A DNA stretch of 64,000 bases from Opimibacter sp041746735 (GTDB lineage Bacteria; Bacteroidota; Bacteroidia; Chitinophagales; Saprospiraceae), in contig JBGTGP010000029.1 of the NCBI GenBank assembly GCA_041746735.1, positions 49,404-113,403 of the forward strand. The letters run 5' to 3'. The position numbers and the translations under genes were made by a program. The notes beneath the pieces are model-generated. The model was not told the DNA's origin and did not search any database. It worked only from the letters and a program-made list of their open reading frames with translations. Shown here in pieces: positions 36,983 to 45,944 of the stretch. How positions within the stretch are numbered: the stretch's first letter is position 1; each line of letters opens with the position of its first letter.

Positions 36983-37012
36983 TTGGTATTTTGGAAGATA
37001 TCGGTATCTTTG
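36983..37012 (+). promoter_or_regulatory. Promoter of rpsP
   Basis: TTG at 36983-36985, a 19-nt spacer and a perfect TATCTTTG at 37005-37012. Transcription should start near 37018, giving a leader of about 70 nt before the rpsP ATG. Confidence 0.82.
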
Positions 37013-37090
37013 CCGTCCGTTAAAAACCGGGAGCTCACTCGTGAGGTAGTCCGGCAAGGTATCTTAACCATTAAATTTTAACCACAAACC

Positions 37091-37789
37091 ATGTCAGTAC
37101 GTATTCGTCTTCAGCGTCATGGACGCAAACAAAACCCTCTGTATCACATCGTTATAGCTGATGCAAGAGCTCCACGCGATGGTAGTTTTATCGAACGGAT
37201 CGGGGTATACAACCCAATGACCCGGCCGGCCACCATTGATATTGACCGGATGAAAGCTTTTGAATGGCTAAATAATGGTGCCCAACCGACTGATACGGTT
37301 CGAGCCATTCTTCGTTTTAAAGGCGTTCTGTATTATAAACACCTCCAGAGAGGTGTCAAGAAAGGCGCTATGACACCGGACGAAGCAGAAGTTCGTTTCA
37401 GAGGTTGGGTCGACGCCAAAGAAGCCAGAATTGAAGACCGCATCCGCCAAACCGCCGATGAGCGGAAGCAAAGGGCTGCTGAAATATCCGGAAGCGCCAG
37501 AAAAGTCAGCAAGAAGAAGGAGGAATCTACAGTTGTAGAGGACGAATTGCTCAATGTTGATCTCGCTGCAGCCGCTGCTGCTGAGACCGCTGACGATGTC
37601 GAAACCGCAGTAGAGGCACCTGTAGCAGAAACACCTGTAGCAGAAACACCTGTAGAAGAAGTACCTGTAGAAGAAGTACCTGTAGCAGAGGCACCCGTAA
37701 CAGAGGCACCCGTAGCTGAGGAAAAGGCCCCCATCTCAACTGAGGAAAATACCCCTGATCCTGCTGTTGAGGACGTAAAGGAAGGTTAA
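37091..37789 (+). CDS. rpsP: 30S ribosomal protein S16 with long C-terminal extension
   Basis: 232 residues. The first about 80 residues are canonical S16 (MSVRIRLQRHGRKQNPLYHI, GSFIERIGVYNP). Bacteroidota S16 proteins are usually extended; here a basic helical part (about 95-150) is followed by a long acidic Ala/Val/Glu/Pro tail with five-residue repeats of the VAETP type (about residues 178-212). The core sits on 16S rRNA in the small subunit; the tail probably projects from the ribosome and is disordered. No rimM or trmD follows, unlike many bacteria. A good promoter lies upstream. Confidence 0.96.
   Translation: MSVRIRLQRHGRKQNPLYHIVIADARAPRDGSFIERIGVYNPMTRPATIDIDRMKAFEWLNNGAQPTDTVRAILRFKGVLYYKHLQRGVKKGAMTPDEAEVRFRGWVDAKEARIEDRIRQTADERKQRAAEISGSARKVSKKKEESTVVEDELLNVDLAAAAAAETADDVETAVEAPVAETPVAETPVEEVPVEEVPVAEAPVTEAPVAEEKAPISTEENTPDPAVEDVKEG
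37622..37711 (+). repeat. 15-bp in-frame tandem repeat in rpsP
   Basis: Six 15-bp units of the form GTAGCAGAAACACCT with codon changes, coding VAETP, VAETP, VEEVP, VEEVP, VAEAP, VTEAP. Adjacent pairs are nearly identical at DNA level, which suggests recent slippage. Confidence 0.85.
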
Positions 37790-37881
37790 CACTAATAGAC
37801 AACCTCATGACCCTATATTTTAGGTGTCATTGATACATCGTATCCTCCTGAAGGAGGTACGCATAAGAAGGGATTTTTTTT

Positions 37882-37922
37882 TGTACACCTGGTAAGGCCT
37901 TTTGTGTCTTACCAGGTGTACA
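37882..37922. promoter_or_regulatory. Perfect 15-bp inverted repeat upstream of the 476-aa gene
   Basis: TGTACACCTGGTAAG (37882-37896) and CTTACCAGGTGTACA (37908-37922) are exact complements with an 11-nt loop. A T run precedes it, not follows, so it is not a normal terminator for rpsP. It ends 30 nt before the next start codon and could be a regulator binding site or a 5' leader hairpin. A weaker CCTCC/GGAGG hairpin lies at 37839-37861. Confidence 0.6.
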
Positions 37923-37952
37923 TGTATTAAGACCAATTTTAAAAACCGCATC

Positions 37953-39383
37953 ATGGAAAAACTGGATCAGAAATATCAGATCGAACTCGACACCCTGAGA
38001 GGTGTAATTCAAAGCTCAGATCTTCTCGTCACCTATCTTGATGACGAGGAAGAGGCCAGTTATCAGACACTTCGCGATGCGTTTGAGCCCCAGATCGAAG
38101 CCCTGTATGAGCGGGTTGCAGAAAATCATCCCTTGCAACTTGCCACATTGGAATCTGTACTCCTGCATCCTGAGTTTGAAGGGATGTATATCTCCAAAAT
38201 ATTAGGTTTTAGTGTCCTGCGTGGTGAAATAGATAACGACTACCATTACCGCCGCCCCCAGGATCATTTCAAAGAAGTATTGTTGGCGATCACCGAGTCA
38301 TCCAATTTCGAATGGATCAAAACCAAGATTGGTCAAAGTTGCCAGATCGGTTTTGCCCTTTCCAGCGAGATCTGGGTTAGTAACCTGATCAACCAGGTGG
38401 AGAATAAGAAGATTCGTCAGTTTTTTGAATCCATGGTCCTGGATAAGTTTCGCGCTTTACCCGCCCGGAAAGCCGCGTATGAAGGGTATCAAAGACAATT
38501 TATTCATCATAACTACCATTCGGCTGATTTTCCAAAAACGATAGGTGAGCTTAAGTCCCTGTTTTCCGCCCTTGAGAAATTTGTCCAGTACCGGATTCGG
38601 TATGGCAAAATCAATATGAGTTTGTTACCCAACTTTAAGGAGTTCCTGGATAACGCCGCTTTTAAGCAAGAGGAAGAATACCAGAAGATGTTGGTTCTCT
38701 TTAGCCGATATTTCCCGCATAAAGGACATGAAAGTTGGATTAGTGGCTTGTTCAACGAAGCCCGCGCGAATCTGCCAGGTTTTTCGGAGCTCTACTTTAC
38801 GTATCTCCTCGACATAGAGGAGAAAGGTCTTCCCCTCGACAAAGCCTCAGACGTCAATATTCATCAACTACTGGACAAAAGCATCCAGGATGATATAATG
38901 CGGTATTCCATCCTGATCCATCTGATTCATGATAAAGGGTATATACACGAAGATGCTATTGAAGCAACCCGATCCTTTTATGAAAGCCATGAGGGATTGT
39001 CCGACATCAATGAGTGTCTCCGTCATACAATTTATGGACACTTCGAACGCCTGATCTCCAATCTGCCCGTGGAAGATTATAAAGTCCTGATCGGCACAGA
39101 TCACAAGAAGTCAGAAGAGGAAGCTGTGCGCGATGACAGTATCGCCCGTTTTATGAAACTCTATATGGATATTTTCGCCAATCAGGAGTTCAATATCCGT
39201 CTTCGTAATCTGAGTATGTCCTTTGTCCAGCGTTGCATGAAACAGTTTACGGATAAACGCAGTACATCCTATCAGGATGTAAAGAACTTTGTGCTGGACA
39301 AGTTTCCGGATTGGAATTTTATGAAGGAAAAGGAGGTAGTGGAGATGTTCAAAACAAGACGCAACCGTAAGCCGAAAGGGTAG
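37953..39383 (+). CDS. Large helical protein of unknown function
   Basis: 476 residues from ATG 37953; the open frame starts at 37902 inside the inverted repeat, so the later ATG is preferred. The protein is soluble, without signal peptide or membrane helix, rich in Glu, Lys, Phe and Tyr, and looks almost wholly alpha-helical. I see no catalytic motif. A short Lys/Arg-rich C-terminus (FKTRRNRKPKG) could contact nucleic acid. It sits between rpsP and the HU/SPOR gene, 59 nt from the latter. It was not recognised as a known family; a helical-repeat scaffold is a guess from composition. Confidence 0.7.
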   Translation: MEKLDQKYQIELDTLRGVIQSSDLLVTYLDDEEEASYQTLRDAFEPQIEALYERVAENHPLQLATLESVLLHPEFEGMYISKILGFSVLRGEIDNDYHYRRPQDHFKEVLLAITESSNFEWIKTKIGQSCQIGFALSSEIWVSNLINQVENKKIRQFFESMVLDKFRALPARKAAYEGYQRQFIHHNYHSADFPKTIGELKSLFSALEKFVQYRIRYGKINMSLLPNFKEFLDNAAFKQEEEYQKMLVLFSRYFPHKGHESWISGLFNEARANLPGFSELYFTYLLDIEEKGLPLDKASDVNIHQLLDKSIQDDIMRYSILIHLIHDKGYIHEDAIEATRSFYESHEGLSDINECLRHTIYGHFERLISNLPVEDYKVLIGTDHKKSEEEAVRDDSIARFMKLYMDIFANQEFNIRLRNLSMSFVQRCMKQFTDKRSTSYQDVKNFVLDKFPDWNFMKEKEVVEMFKTRRNRKPKG

Positions 39384-39442
39384 TTTCCATAATAAGAGGG
39401 GTCGGACCCGAATCCTTCAAATGATCGCGGACAGGTTTTGAT

Positions 39443-40561
39443 ATGCCCGGGACTGAACTCATCACGAATTGGTTAAATTTGAGAGTGCTCTCGGACAAGG
39501 TACCCTATTTTATACTGGATCTGCTGCAACAGACACCTTCCGTATATGTGAAGGGTCTGGGGCGGTTTGATGCAATCTTTCATCCGGCAGAGATCGATTT
39601 CGGACAGTCCAAAATCAAACCCCCGTTTATTGAGCCCGGGTATTCCGACCAGGACTCAGATCCAACTAATATCCTCCCGGCCTATATCCAGTATGCATCC
39701 GCAGTGAGTATCGAATCTTCCACCCAATCCATATCGGGTTTTGTGGACAAAGTACTTTCAGCTCTGCATACAGATGGAGCATATAGTATCGAGAAGTTCG
39801 GAACCTTTTCCAGACTGCCTACAGGGGGTATTCGATTCACTCCGGATTGGGATGCGTTCAACCTGGCATTTACCGGTCTTGAAGTGCTGGACTTAAAAAG
39901 CGCAACTGAAGCATCGAAGGTCTCCACACCTTCTGTAGCACCGATCCCCGGTATACCTGTTGCAACCGTTGATGCCCTATCGGATTCTACTGCGGTAAGT
40001 GTAAGTGTATACCCAACTGATCCATTGGAGGAGTCACCGGCTGTTATTCCTTCAGATTCCGGAATGGAAAGTGGCATAGCCGGAAATGACTTTTCTAATC
40101 GTTTGTTGTGGATCATTCTGGTGTTGGCCATGGCGCTTATTACAATCTTATGTGCGTATTTGACCTGGGATATTCTTTCTAATCGACAGCGACTCCGTGA
40201 AATGAAAGAGATTTTTCATCCTCAAACCTCTCCAACTGTATTCACTGAAATCACCACTATTCCTACAGATACAGGTAGTGTTACCACAGAAGTACATGCA
40301 GACACCTTGGCAGTTGCTGTCCCTGAATCACCAAAGACGACCGGGGAGGCTGACTGCTATATTGTCGTAGGCGCCTTTTCGGATCCGGCTAATGCGAGCC
40401 GCATGCTGGACCGCCTAACCTCCATGAACTATATGGGAGTGTCTTTGCAAGGCGGAAATCTGACCCGTATAGCGATTCGTACTTCCTGTGAGCCTTCTTC
40501 ACTCCAGCAAGTCCTGAATGCTGCCAGGACGTCTATCAATCCTGAAGCCTGGATTTACTGA
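39443..40561 (+). CDS. HU-CCDC81-type and SPOR domain membrane protein
   Basis: 372 residues. Two N-terminal HU-like domains (about 1-70 and 75-145) show the prokaryotic CCDC81 pattern, with VPYFILDLLQQTPSVYVKGL and the second half VDKVLSALHTDGAYSIEKFG. A low-complexity Ser/Pro linker leads to one membrane helix (about 222-246, LLWIILVLAMALITILCAYL) and a periplasmic SPOR domain (about 305-370, CYIVVGAFSDPANASRMLDR). SPOR domains bind denuded septal peptidoglycan, and HU-like domains may bind DNA or proteins. A link between division site and nucleoid is plausible inference. Its stop overlaps the next start by one base. Confidence 0.86.
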   Translation: MPGTELITNWLNLRVLSDKVPYFILDLLQQTPSVYVKGLGRFDAIFHPAEIDFGQSKIKPPFIEPGYSDQDSDPTNILPAYIQYASAVSIESSTQSISGFVDKVLSALHTDGAYSIEKFGTFSRLPTGGIRFTPDWDAFNLAFTGLEVLDLKSATEASKVSTPSVAPIPGIPVATVDALSDSTAVSVSVYPTDPLEESPAVIPSDSGMESGIAGNDFSNRLLWIILVLAMALITILCAYLTWDILSNRQRLREMKEIFHPQTSPTVFTEITTIPTDTGSVTTEVHADTLAVAVPESPKTTGEADCYIVVGAFSDPANASRMLDRLTSMNYMGVSLQGGNLTRIAIRTSCEPSSLQQVLNAARTSINPEAWIY

Positions 40562-42135
40562 TGCGGGAAGTAGCGTTTAGAATTGCGCCTGAGGATTTGG
40601 ATGACCATCAGATCATGATGGATCTCATGGGTAGGGCGGCCCGGATGAGCCCGACCCGTATCAAAGACTTCAGGGTCATTCGGCGATCGTTAGATGCCAG
40701 ATTCAGACCTCCGGTATATCTGATCAGAGCCCTGATCTCTGAAGGGGAACCCCTTCCGGTGCATCCCGGTGAATTAGATCAGCTACCTGATGTCTCAGCA
40801 TCACGTGAAGTGTATATCATCGGAGCGGGTCCTGCAGGGTACTTTGCAGCGCTGGAATGTATAAAGGCCGGATACCGTCCCGTTGTTCTTGAGCGAGGAA
40901 AAGACGTACGATCACGACGCAAAGATTTACGTGCTATTCAGCAAGACGGCATTGTCAATCCACATTCCAATTATTGTTTTGGAGAAGGTGGAGCCGGAAC
41001 CTATTCAGATGGCAAACTTTACACCCGTTCTTCCAAAAGAGGAAATATCGAATCAGTTCTCCGTATTCTGGTGGAATGTGGAGCCGATCCGGGCATTTTA
41101 GCAGATGCGCATCCTCACATTGGATCCAACAAACTTCCGGACATTATTTCCACCATGCGGAGTAGGATTGAAGCCCATGGCGGTCAGGTGATTTTCAATG
41201 CATTTGTGACAGACTTGGTTGTGGAGGCCCAGCCGCAGCGACATATTGTCGGGCTTGAGATTAACGGTCAGGAACGCGTTCGGACAGAACAGATCATATT
41301 GGCTTCAGGTCATAGTGCCAGGGATATATTCAAGTTACTGCTCGACCGGGGGATTTACATTGAACCAAAGCCCTTTGCTCTTGGAGTACGCATAGAGCAT
41401 CCGCAATCCTTTGTGGATCTATGCCAGTATGGGATGACACCCCGTGGCCCGCTGCTGCCCGCTGCGAGTTATGCGCTGAATGCGCAAGCAGGACATCGGG
41501 GTGTGTTTTCTTTTTGCATGTGTCCCGGTGGACTTATTGTGCCAGCTGCCACAGCTCCCGGAGAGATTGTGGTCAACGGGATGTCATTATCACGACGGGA
41601 CAGTCCCTTCGCCAATTCCGGAGTTGTGACATCAGTAGAACTGGAAGATCTTGTGCCGTATAAAGACGCCGGCCCGCTGCTGGGTGTGGCATTCCAGCGC
41701 GATGTAGAACAACGCATGTTTCAGGCAGGAAGCGGATCGCAGGCAGCCCCGGCACAGCGTCTTACAGATTTTCTGCGCCAGCAGGTCTCTTCAGACGTAC
41801 CCGAGAGCAGTTATATTCCGGGATTATTTTCCGCACCGGTACATGAGCTCCTTCCAAAATGGATCTATGAGCGATTGTTGCTCGGATTGCGGGGATTTGA
41901 TCATAAGATGAAAGGCTATATTGATAGCGAAGCCGTAGTCGTAGCTACGGAAAGCAGAACCTCCAGCCCTGTGCGTATTCCAAGAGATGCAGCAACTGGC
42001 ATGCATATTGAAATAGAAGGTTTGTTCCCATGCGGTGAAGGTGCAGGATATGCCGGCGGCATTGTTTCTGCTGCTATGGACGGGCAGTTCATTGGCCGTG
42101 CAGTGAGTCAATACATTAAATCAAGGTATCTTTAA
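40561..42135 (+). CDS. FAD-dependent dehydrogenase (COG2509 type)
   Basis: 524 residues, soluble. A small N-terminal domain of about 80 residues precedes the FAD-binding motif GAGPAGYFAALE and the ERGKDVRSR turn. Then come NPHSNYCFGEGGAGTYSDGK and ASGHSARDIF, characteristic of the COG2509 group, and a C-terminal GEGAGYAGGI loop binding FAD. The substrate is not known for this group. It overlaps the HU/SPOR gene by one base (TGATG) and is followed 9 nt later by a DoxX gene, so these three form an operon. Confidence 0.9.
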   Translation: MREVAFRIAPEDLDDHQIMMDLMGRAARMSPTRIKDFRVIRRSLDARFRPPVYLIRALISEGEPLPVHPGELDQLPDVSASREVYIIGAGPAGYFAALECIKAGYRPVVLERGKDVRSRRKDLRAIQQDGIVNPHSNYCFGEGGAGTYSDGKLYTRSSKRGNIESVLRILVECGADPGILADAHPHIGSNKLPDIISTMRSRIEAHGGQVIFNAFVTDLVVEAQPQRHIVGLEINGQERVRTEQIILASGHSARDIFKLLLDRGIYIEPKPFALGVRIEHPQSFVDLCQYGMTPRGPLLPAASYALNAQAGHRGVFSFCMCPGGLIVPAATAPGEIVVNGMSLSRRDSPFANSGVVTSVELEDLVPYKDAGPLLGVAFQRDVEQRMFQAGSGSQAAPAQRLTDFLRQQVSSDVPESSYIPGLFSAPVHELLPKWIYERLLLGLRGFDHKMKGYIDSEAVVVATESRTSSPVRIPRDAATGMHIEIEGLFPCGEGAGYAGGIVSAAMDGQFIGRAVSQYIKSRYL

Positions 42136-42144
42136 CAGGAAGCT

Positions 42145-42570
42145 ATGTATCACATCTTTGATCTTATCGGGCGTATCCTGATCAGTGCGATCTTCATTTA
42201 TGAAGGCATTGATTCACTATTATATATGGAAAAGACTAAAATGACCATGGCCGAATATGGTATTACCTGGAAGCCAGAATTTCTCGTGTATTCCTCTATC
42301 GTCTTCCTGATCATGGGCGCCATCATGCTACTGATTGGTTACAGGATTCGACTTGGCGTATGGTTGTTGCTCTTGTACTGGATACCCGTCACCTGCATCA
42401 TGTATTCCTTCTGGAATGACCCTAAAGACCTCCAACGCCTCAATGCCATACTCTTTATGAAGAATATTGCGATTGCCGGTGGATTATTGATGATCGCTGC
42501 TCATGGTGGTGGTAAGTACAGTATTCAGCGATTATTCGCCGTCAGTAAAATTCCAAAAAGCGAGGCGTGA
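42145..42570 (+). CDS. DoxX family membrane protein
   Basis: 141 residues with four membrane helices. The pattern IGRILISAIFIYEGID at the start and the WNDP motif near residue 93 fit the DoxX/SURF4-like family. Such proteins often partner with oxidoreductases in respiratory or redox processes. It is the last gene of the HU/SPOR-flavoprotein group and converges on the 2TM gene with only two bases between the stop codons. Confidence 0.88.
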   Translation: MYHIFDLIGRILISAIFIYEGIDSLLYMEKTKMTMAEYGITWKPEFLVYSSIVFLIMGAIMLLIGYRIRLGVWLLLLYWIPVTCIMYSFWNDPKDLQRLNAILFMKNIAIAGGLLMIAAHGGGKYSIQRLFAVSKIPKSEA

Positions 42571-42572
42571 TT

Positions 42573-43013
42573 TTAGACGAGATCTTCGTCTTTCCAGGGT
42601 CGTTTGAGTTTGCGGTATTCGGATAAATCCGCCAGCTCACGTTCCCGTTGCTGTAATAATTGTTCACTATAATCTTCCGTTTGATCGTGTGCACCATGAG
42701 GAGGAGCACGCTGTAGGGGTGGAGGCGTAGATCGGCCGGTGAAGCGTCGCATTTGACGTTCTTCCCATTCTTTGTCCATGCGTTGTAAACGAAAGACCTC
42801 AAAAGCTTGCACCAGAATAAATAAACCCCAAAAGAAAACCGGATACTTAGCCCAGGTAATATGGCCCGCGATAAAAATATTGATCGCAATCAGGAATACG
42901 CTCGTGCCGGCCCAACTCGTCAATTCCTTGTAAAATTTCTTGATCTTCCGGATTCGCTTTTGCGCTTCGGCCTGCTCCAGCTGATATTGTTCCGTGGATA
43001 ATGGTTTGTCCAT
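42573..43013 (-). CDS. 2TM domain protein
   Basis: 146 residues from ATG 43013 (the ATG at 43049 would add a His-rich stretch of twelve residues). A basic helix (QKRIRKIKKFYKEL) precedes two membrane helices split by a short loop around residues 55-62, followed by EVFRLQRMDKEWEERQMRRF, the layout of the 2TM family in Bacteroidota, which is also seen fused to LytTR-type histidine kinases. The C-terminal about 50 residues are polar and probably unstructured. No function is known. Confidence 0.8.
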   Translation of the reverse strand: MDKPLSTEQYQLEQAEAQKRIRKIKKFYKELTSWAGTSVFLIAINIFIAGHITWAKYPVFFWGLFILVQAFEVFRLQRMDKEWEERQMRRFTGRSTPPPLQRAPPHGAHDQTEDYSEQLLQQRERELADLSEYRKLKRPWKDEDLV

Positions 43014-43149
43014 AGTGTTGTGGATATGGATATGAAATGCAATTGACATTCTTCAAAGGACTATGAATATAGTAAAAACGTAACCTTCAGGACCGGCAAA
43101 ATCGTATACACCGATACACTTTGTGGAAAAAAAAGTTTCAGGAGGAATA

Positions 43150-43530
43150 TTATTTAACAACAGAAGCTGTGGAACTTCTGATCATGGAACCGAGTACACT
43201 TCCCGTCCAACCTGCAAGGGCGCCGGATATAGCCCCGGTCAGCACGGTGACCAGAGCCATGGCCAGGGCGGACATGCCGCCGAGTAAAGCTCCCGTTTTA
43301 TGGATGATTTTAGCTTCATCCCGGGTATACATCATAAGTGATATACCGAGATACAACACAGCCAGTATCAGTCCTGAAAAAAGGGCAGATTTCTTTGAGT
43401 TCCAACCTAGAAGAACGTTGAATATCACCAGGGAGGCGGCAGGTCCCCACCAGGGGCCGAAATACCCCGCTGCCCCGACAGCGATGACCATAGCGAGTAT
43501 AGGAATGATGAAACCTTTTGTTGAATTCAT
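43150..43530 (-). CDS. Small membrane protein of unknown function
   Basis: 126 residues from ATG 43530. Four hydrophobic segments (about 6-22, 25-40, 46-66, 78-110) with many Gly and Ala make it an integral membrane protein; the last segment has GALAGWTGSVLGSM. I recognise no family. The ATG overlaps the stop of the penicillin acylase-like gene in ATGA, so it is translationally coupled to it. Confidence 0.75.
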   Translation of the reverse strand: MNSTKGFIIPILAMVIAVGAAGYFGPWWGPAASLVIFNVLLGWNSKKSALFSGLILAVLYLGISLMMYTRDEAKIIHKTGALLGGMSALAMALVTVLTGAISGALAGWTGSVLGSMIRSSTASVVK

Positions 43531-45926
43531 GGTGTAAGATGGATTTGGCGTAAAGGTGACCATGATGCAGGATCTTTGCGAAGTATCACTTCATAATAGG
43601 CTCCTTCAAAATAATGTTCAAGCATATCCCGGTAGTGGGGACTGGCCGGATGCCCTGATTGCCCTCCGGGATAATTGACCCAGGCTTTGACAGGCGTACT
43701 CAATTCAACGATCATTCGCCAAGATGGCCCGTGACTCTTGCTCATGGCATTGACGATGTGCCGGCCTCCGGAGGTATGCAAGACGTCAGATCCGAAAAGG
43801 GGAAACCTGGCCAGATGCGGAATTACTGATTGCTTATAAGCCCCCCAACTGGATTGCTGAAGAGAAGGCAGAGCATGATATTGAGTTATCATTTTAGAAA
43901 AGGAAAGACAAGCGATGTCCGCGGCAGTTTCCTTCGCATCCCGTGTGTCCTGTATGTCAAAAAAGGAATGGTCAGCATGATCCCGTACGATTTCGGTCAG
44001 TCGCCATTCCTCAGGATACATGATGCCAAGCGTGTCTAATTCATCCCAAACCAAAGCTTCAAAGTTCTTATACCAAAGATCAAAGAAAACGGGAGCTACA
44101 CTGTCGCGATGGTATTCAAAGTTCCATTGACGTATCCTGTTGAAAACAGGACGGTCTTCTTCTTTCAGGCAATTTTGCTGCTGTATCATGTCCAACATGA
44201 GCGGAAGTACTTCTGCAGCGTGCAGGTTGAAACTATTGTCCTGCAATGCCATCATGTCCCTCGGTGTGATGTCGTTCAGGGAATCGAGAACCTGATTCAC
44301 CACCCGACCTCGAAAATCTTCAAAAACCCGCCTTCCCAATTGAGGATACGGATAGTCCGGTGCTGCAGGAGCCTGATTGGCTGAGCTCACATATCCTCGT
44401 TCAGGGTTAATGCTATGAAGCGCATGCTCAATCGGGATGTACCCGAGCCAGTCCAGATCCGGATTGGATCCGTCAGCAATACGTTCGCCAAGACCCGATG
44501 GACGGACAGGTATGACACCGGCAACGCTGATGGCTATATCGCCTTCACGGGAAGCAAAGACTTTATTCTGGGCCGGATACTGAAATGCAGCCACGGCATC
44601 CCGGTATTCGGCCAGGTTTCGGGCTTTATTGATCTTCTGAAGATATTCAACATCATTCGAGGTGGCTTTCTGATGCCCGATCCATTTCATCGCCATATCC
44701 TTGTGGGGCCCTGATTTGGAAACCGGGCCCCAATGGGTATACCGGATCGTATCGATTACCGATGGTTGACCACGAATCTGAATGACCTCTGGCCGCAATG
44801 ATGAAGATGTATACTGATCGCCCAAAAGATATTGGCGACGTGAACTGTCCTGCCATGTAATCTGGTACCAATCGAGCACGTCCTGTCCTGAGTTGGTTGA
44901 GCCCCATGCAATATCTTCATTGAATCCAATCACGACCAATGGAAGGCCGGGCAGAGACACTCCATGAACCGACATTTCGGGTGTATGAATCTCCACTTCA
45001 TACCAGATATTGGGCAACGTCAGCCCCAGGTGCGGATCATTGGCCAGAATAGGAGCGCCGTTTTTGGTTTTACCACCTGACACCGCCCAGTTGTTGCTAC
45101 CATTGAGATCCTCATGACGACTATCGTTTAAAGGTGGATGTAAATGTCCATTGGAAATAACTGATGGTCCCTTTCCGGGATAGACAGGATTAAAATTCCA
45201 AATGGTTCCCCGAGGGACTATAGGACTTTCGAGTGGGTTGTGATCCGGGAAAAGAAAGGCAAACTCTTCCGCTGACAATTGATTTTGGGCATGGGTATAG
45301 GCCAGATCATCTTCACGCAGGCAGAGTGCGATAGCCATATTCGTCAGGGTTAGTGCTGAATGTACCGCGGTCCATTCTACAGGGGGCTTCGATAGGACTT
45401 TATATTCCAGTGGCCAGTTTTTATAAGAGAGGGAGCGGGTATAGAGATGTATTCCGTCAATATAGGCATCCATGATTTGTTTATTCTCGGGATACGATTC
45501 CCAATGAGATGCTTTTTCAATGGCGGACCATTCGAACCCGCGTTCCCGCTGCTTTCGGTCGATCTCGATCGTCCTGGTACCAAAGAGCTCAGACAGTCGG
45601 CCAGCAGCAGACCGGGAAGACAAGTCCATGGAAAAAAAACGGTTGGCTGCATGGAGGTATCCCTGAGCCAACATAGCATCCGCAAGATTGGAAGCATAGA
45701 TATGCGGTACATCCCGTTCATCAAAGAGAATCTTCACCCCTTCACGGGTATGACCTTGTATATTAAAGGAGATGGGATTCGCGGTGACATTTTGCCAAAT
45801 GCCGTGAAAGGGACTAAGAAAACGACCCAAGGCAGGCAGGAAGTTTTTACCCTTTACGGGAAGGTCGGTTTGAAGGAAAGCCATCCAGCTTGCGAAAAGA
45901 AATGCCGGGAGGATCAGTTTTTTCAT
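43527..45926 (-). CDS. Penicillin acylase family N-terminal hydrolase
   Basis: About 799 residues. The N-terminus is a signal peptide or anchor. The alpha-like chain runs to the autocleavage site in LNGSNNWAVSGGKT, where the Ser becomes the N-terminal nucleophile of the beta chain (residue 279 counted from ATG 45932, 277 from 45926). ANDPHLGLTLPNIWYEV and GFNEDIAWGSTN follow as in the family. These periplasmic enzymes hydrolyse amides such as acyl-homoserine lactones, cyclic lipopeptides or phenylacetyl amides; the substrate is unknown. Twelve bases separate YaaA upstream, and the small membrane protein overlaps the end. Confidence 0.92.
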   Translation of the reverse strand: MKKLILPAFLFASWMAFLQTDLPVKGKNFLPALGRFLSPFHGIWQNVTANPISFNIQGHTREGVKILFDERDVPHIYASNLADAMLAQGYLHAANRFFSMDLSSRSAAGRLSELFGTRTIEIDRKQRERGFEWSAIEKASHWESYPENKQIMDAYIDGIHLYTRSLSYKNWPLEYKVLSKPPVEWTAVHSALTLTNMAIALCLREDDLAYTHAQNQLSAEEFAFLFPDHNPLESPIVPRGTIWNFNPVYPGKGPSVISNGHLHPPLNDSRHEDLNGSNNWAVSGGKTKNGAPILANDPHLGLTLPNIWYEVEIHTPEMSVHGVSLPGLPLVVIGFNEDIAWGSTNSGQDVLDWYQITWQDSSRRQYLLGDQYTSSSLRPEVIQIRGQPSVIDTIRYTHWGPVSKSGPHKDMAMKWIGHQKATSNDVEYLQKINKARNLAEYRDAVAAFQYPAQNKVFASREGDIAISVAGVIPVRPSGLGERIADGSNPDLDWLGYIPIEHALHSINPERGYVSSANQAPAAPDYPYPQLGRRVFEDFRGRVVNQVLDSLNDITPRDMMALQDNSFNLHAAEVLPLMLDMIQQQNCLKEEDRPVFNRIRQWNFEYHRDSVAPVFFDLWYKNFEALVWDELDTLGIMYPEEWRLTEIVRDHADHSFFDIQDTRDAKETAADIACLSFSKMITQYHALPSLQQSSWGAYKQSVIPHLARFPLFGSDVLHTSGGRHIVNAMSKSHGPSWRMIVELSTPVKAWVNYPGGQSGHPASPHYRDMLEHYFEGAYYEVILRKDPASWSPLRQIHLTP

Positions 45927-45944
45927 GGCCAAAAGCTAAACAAA

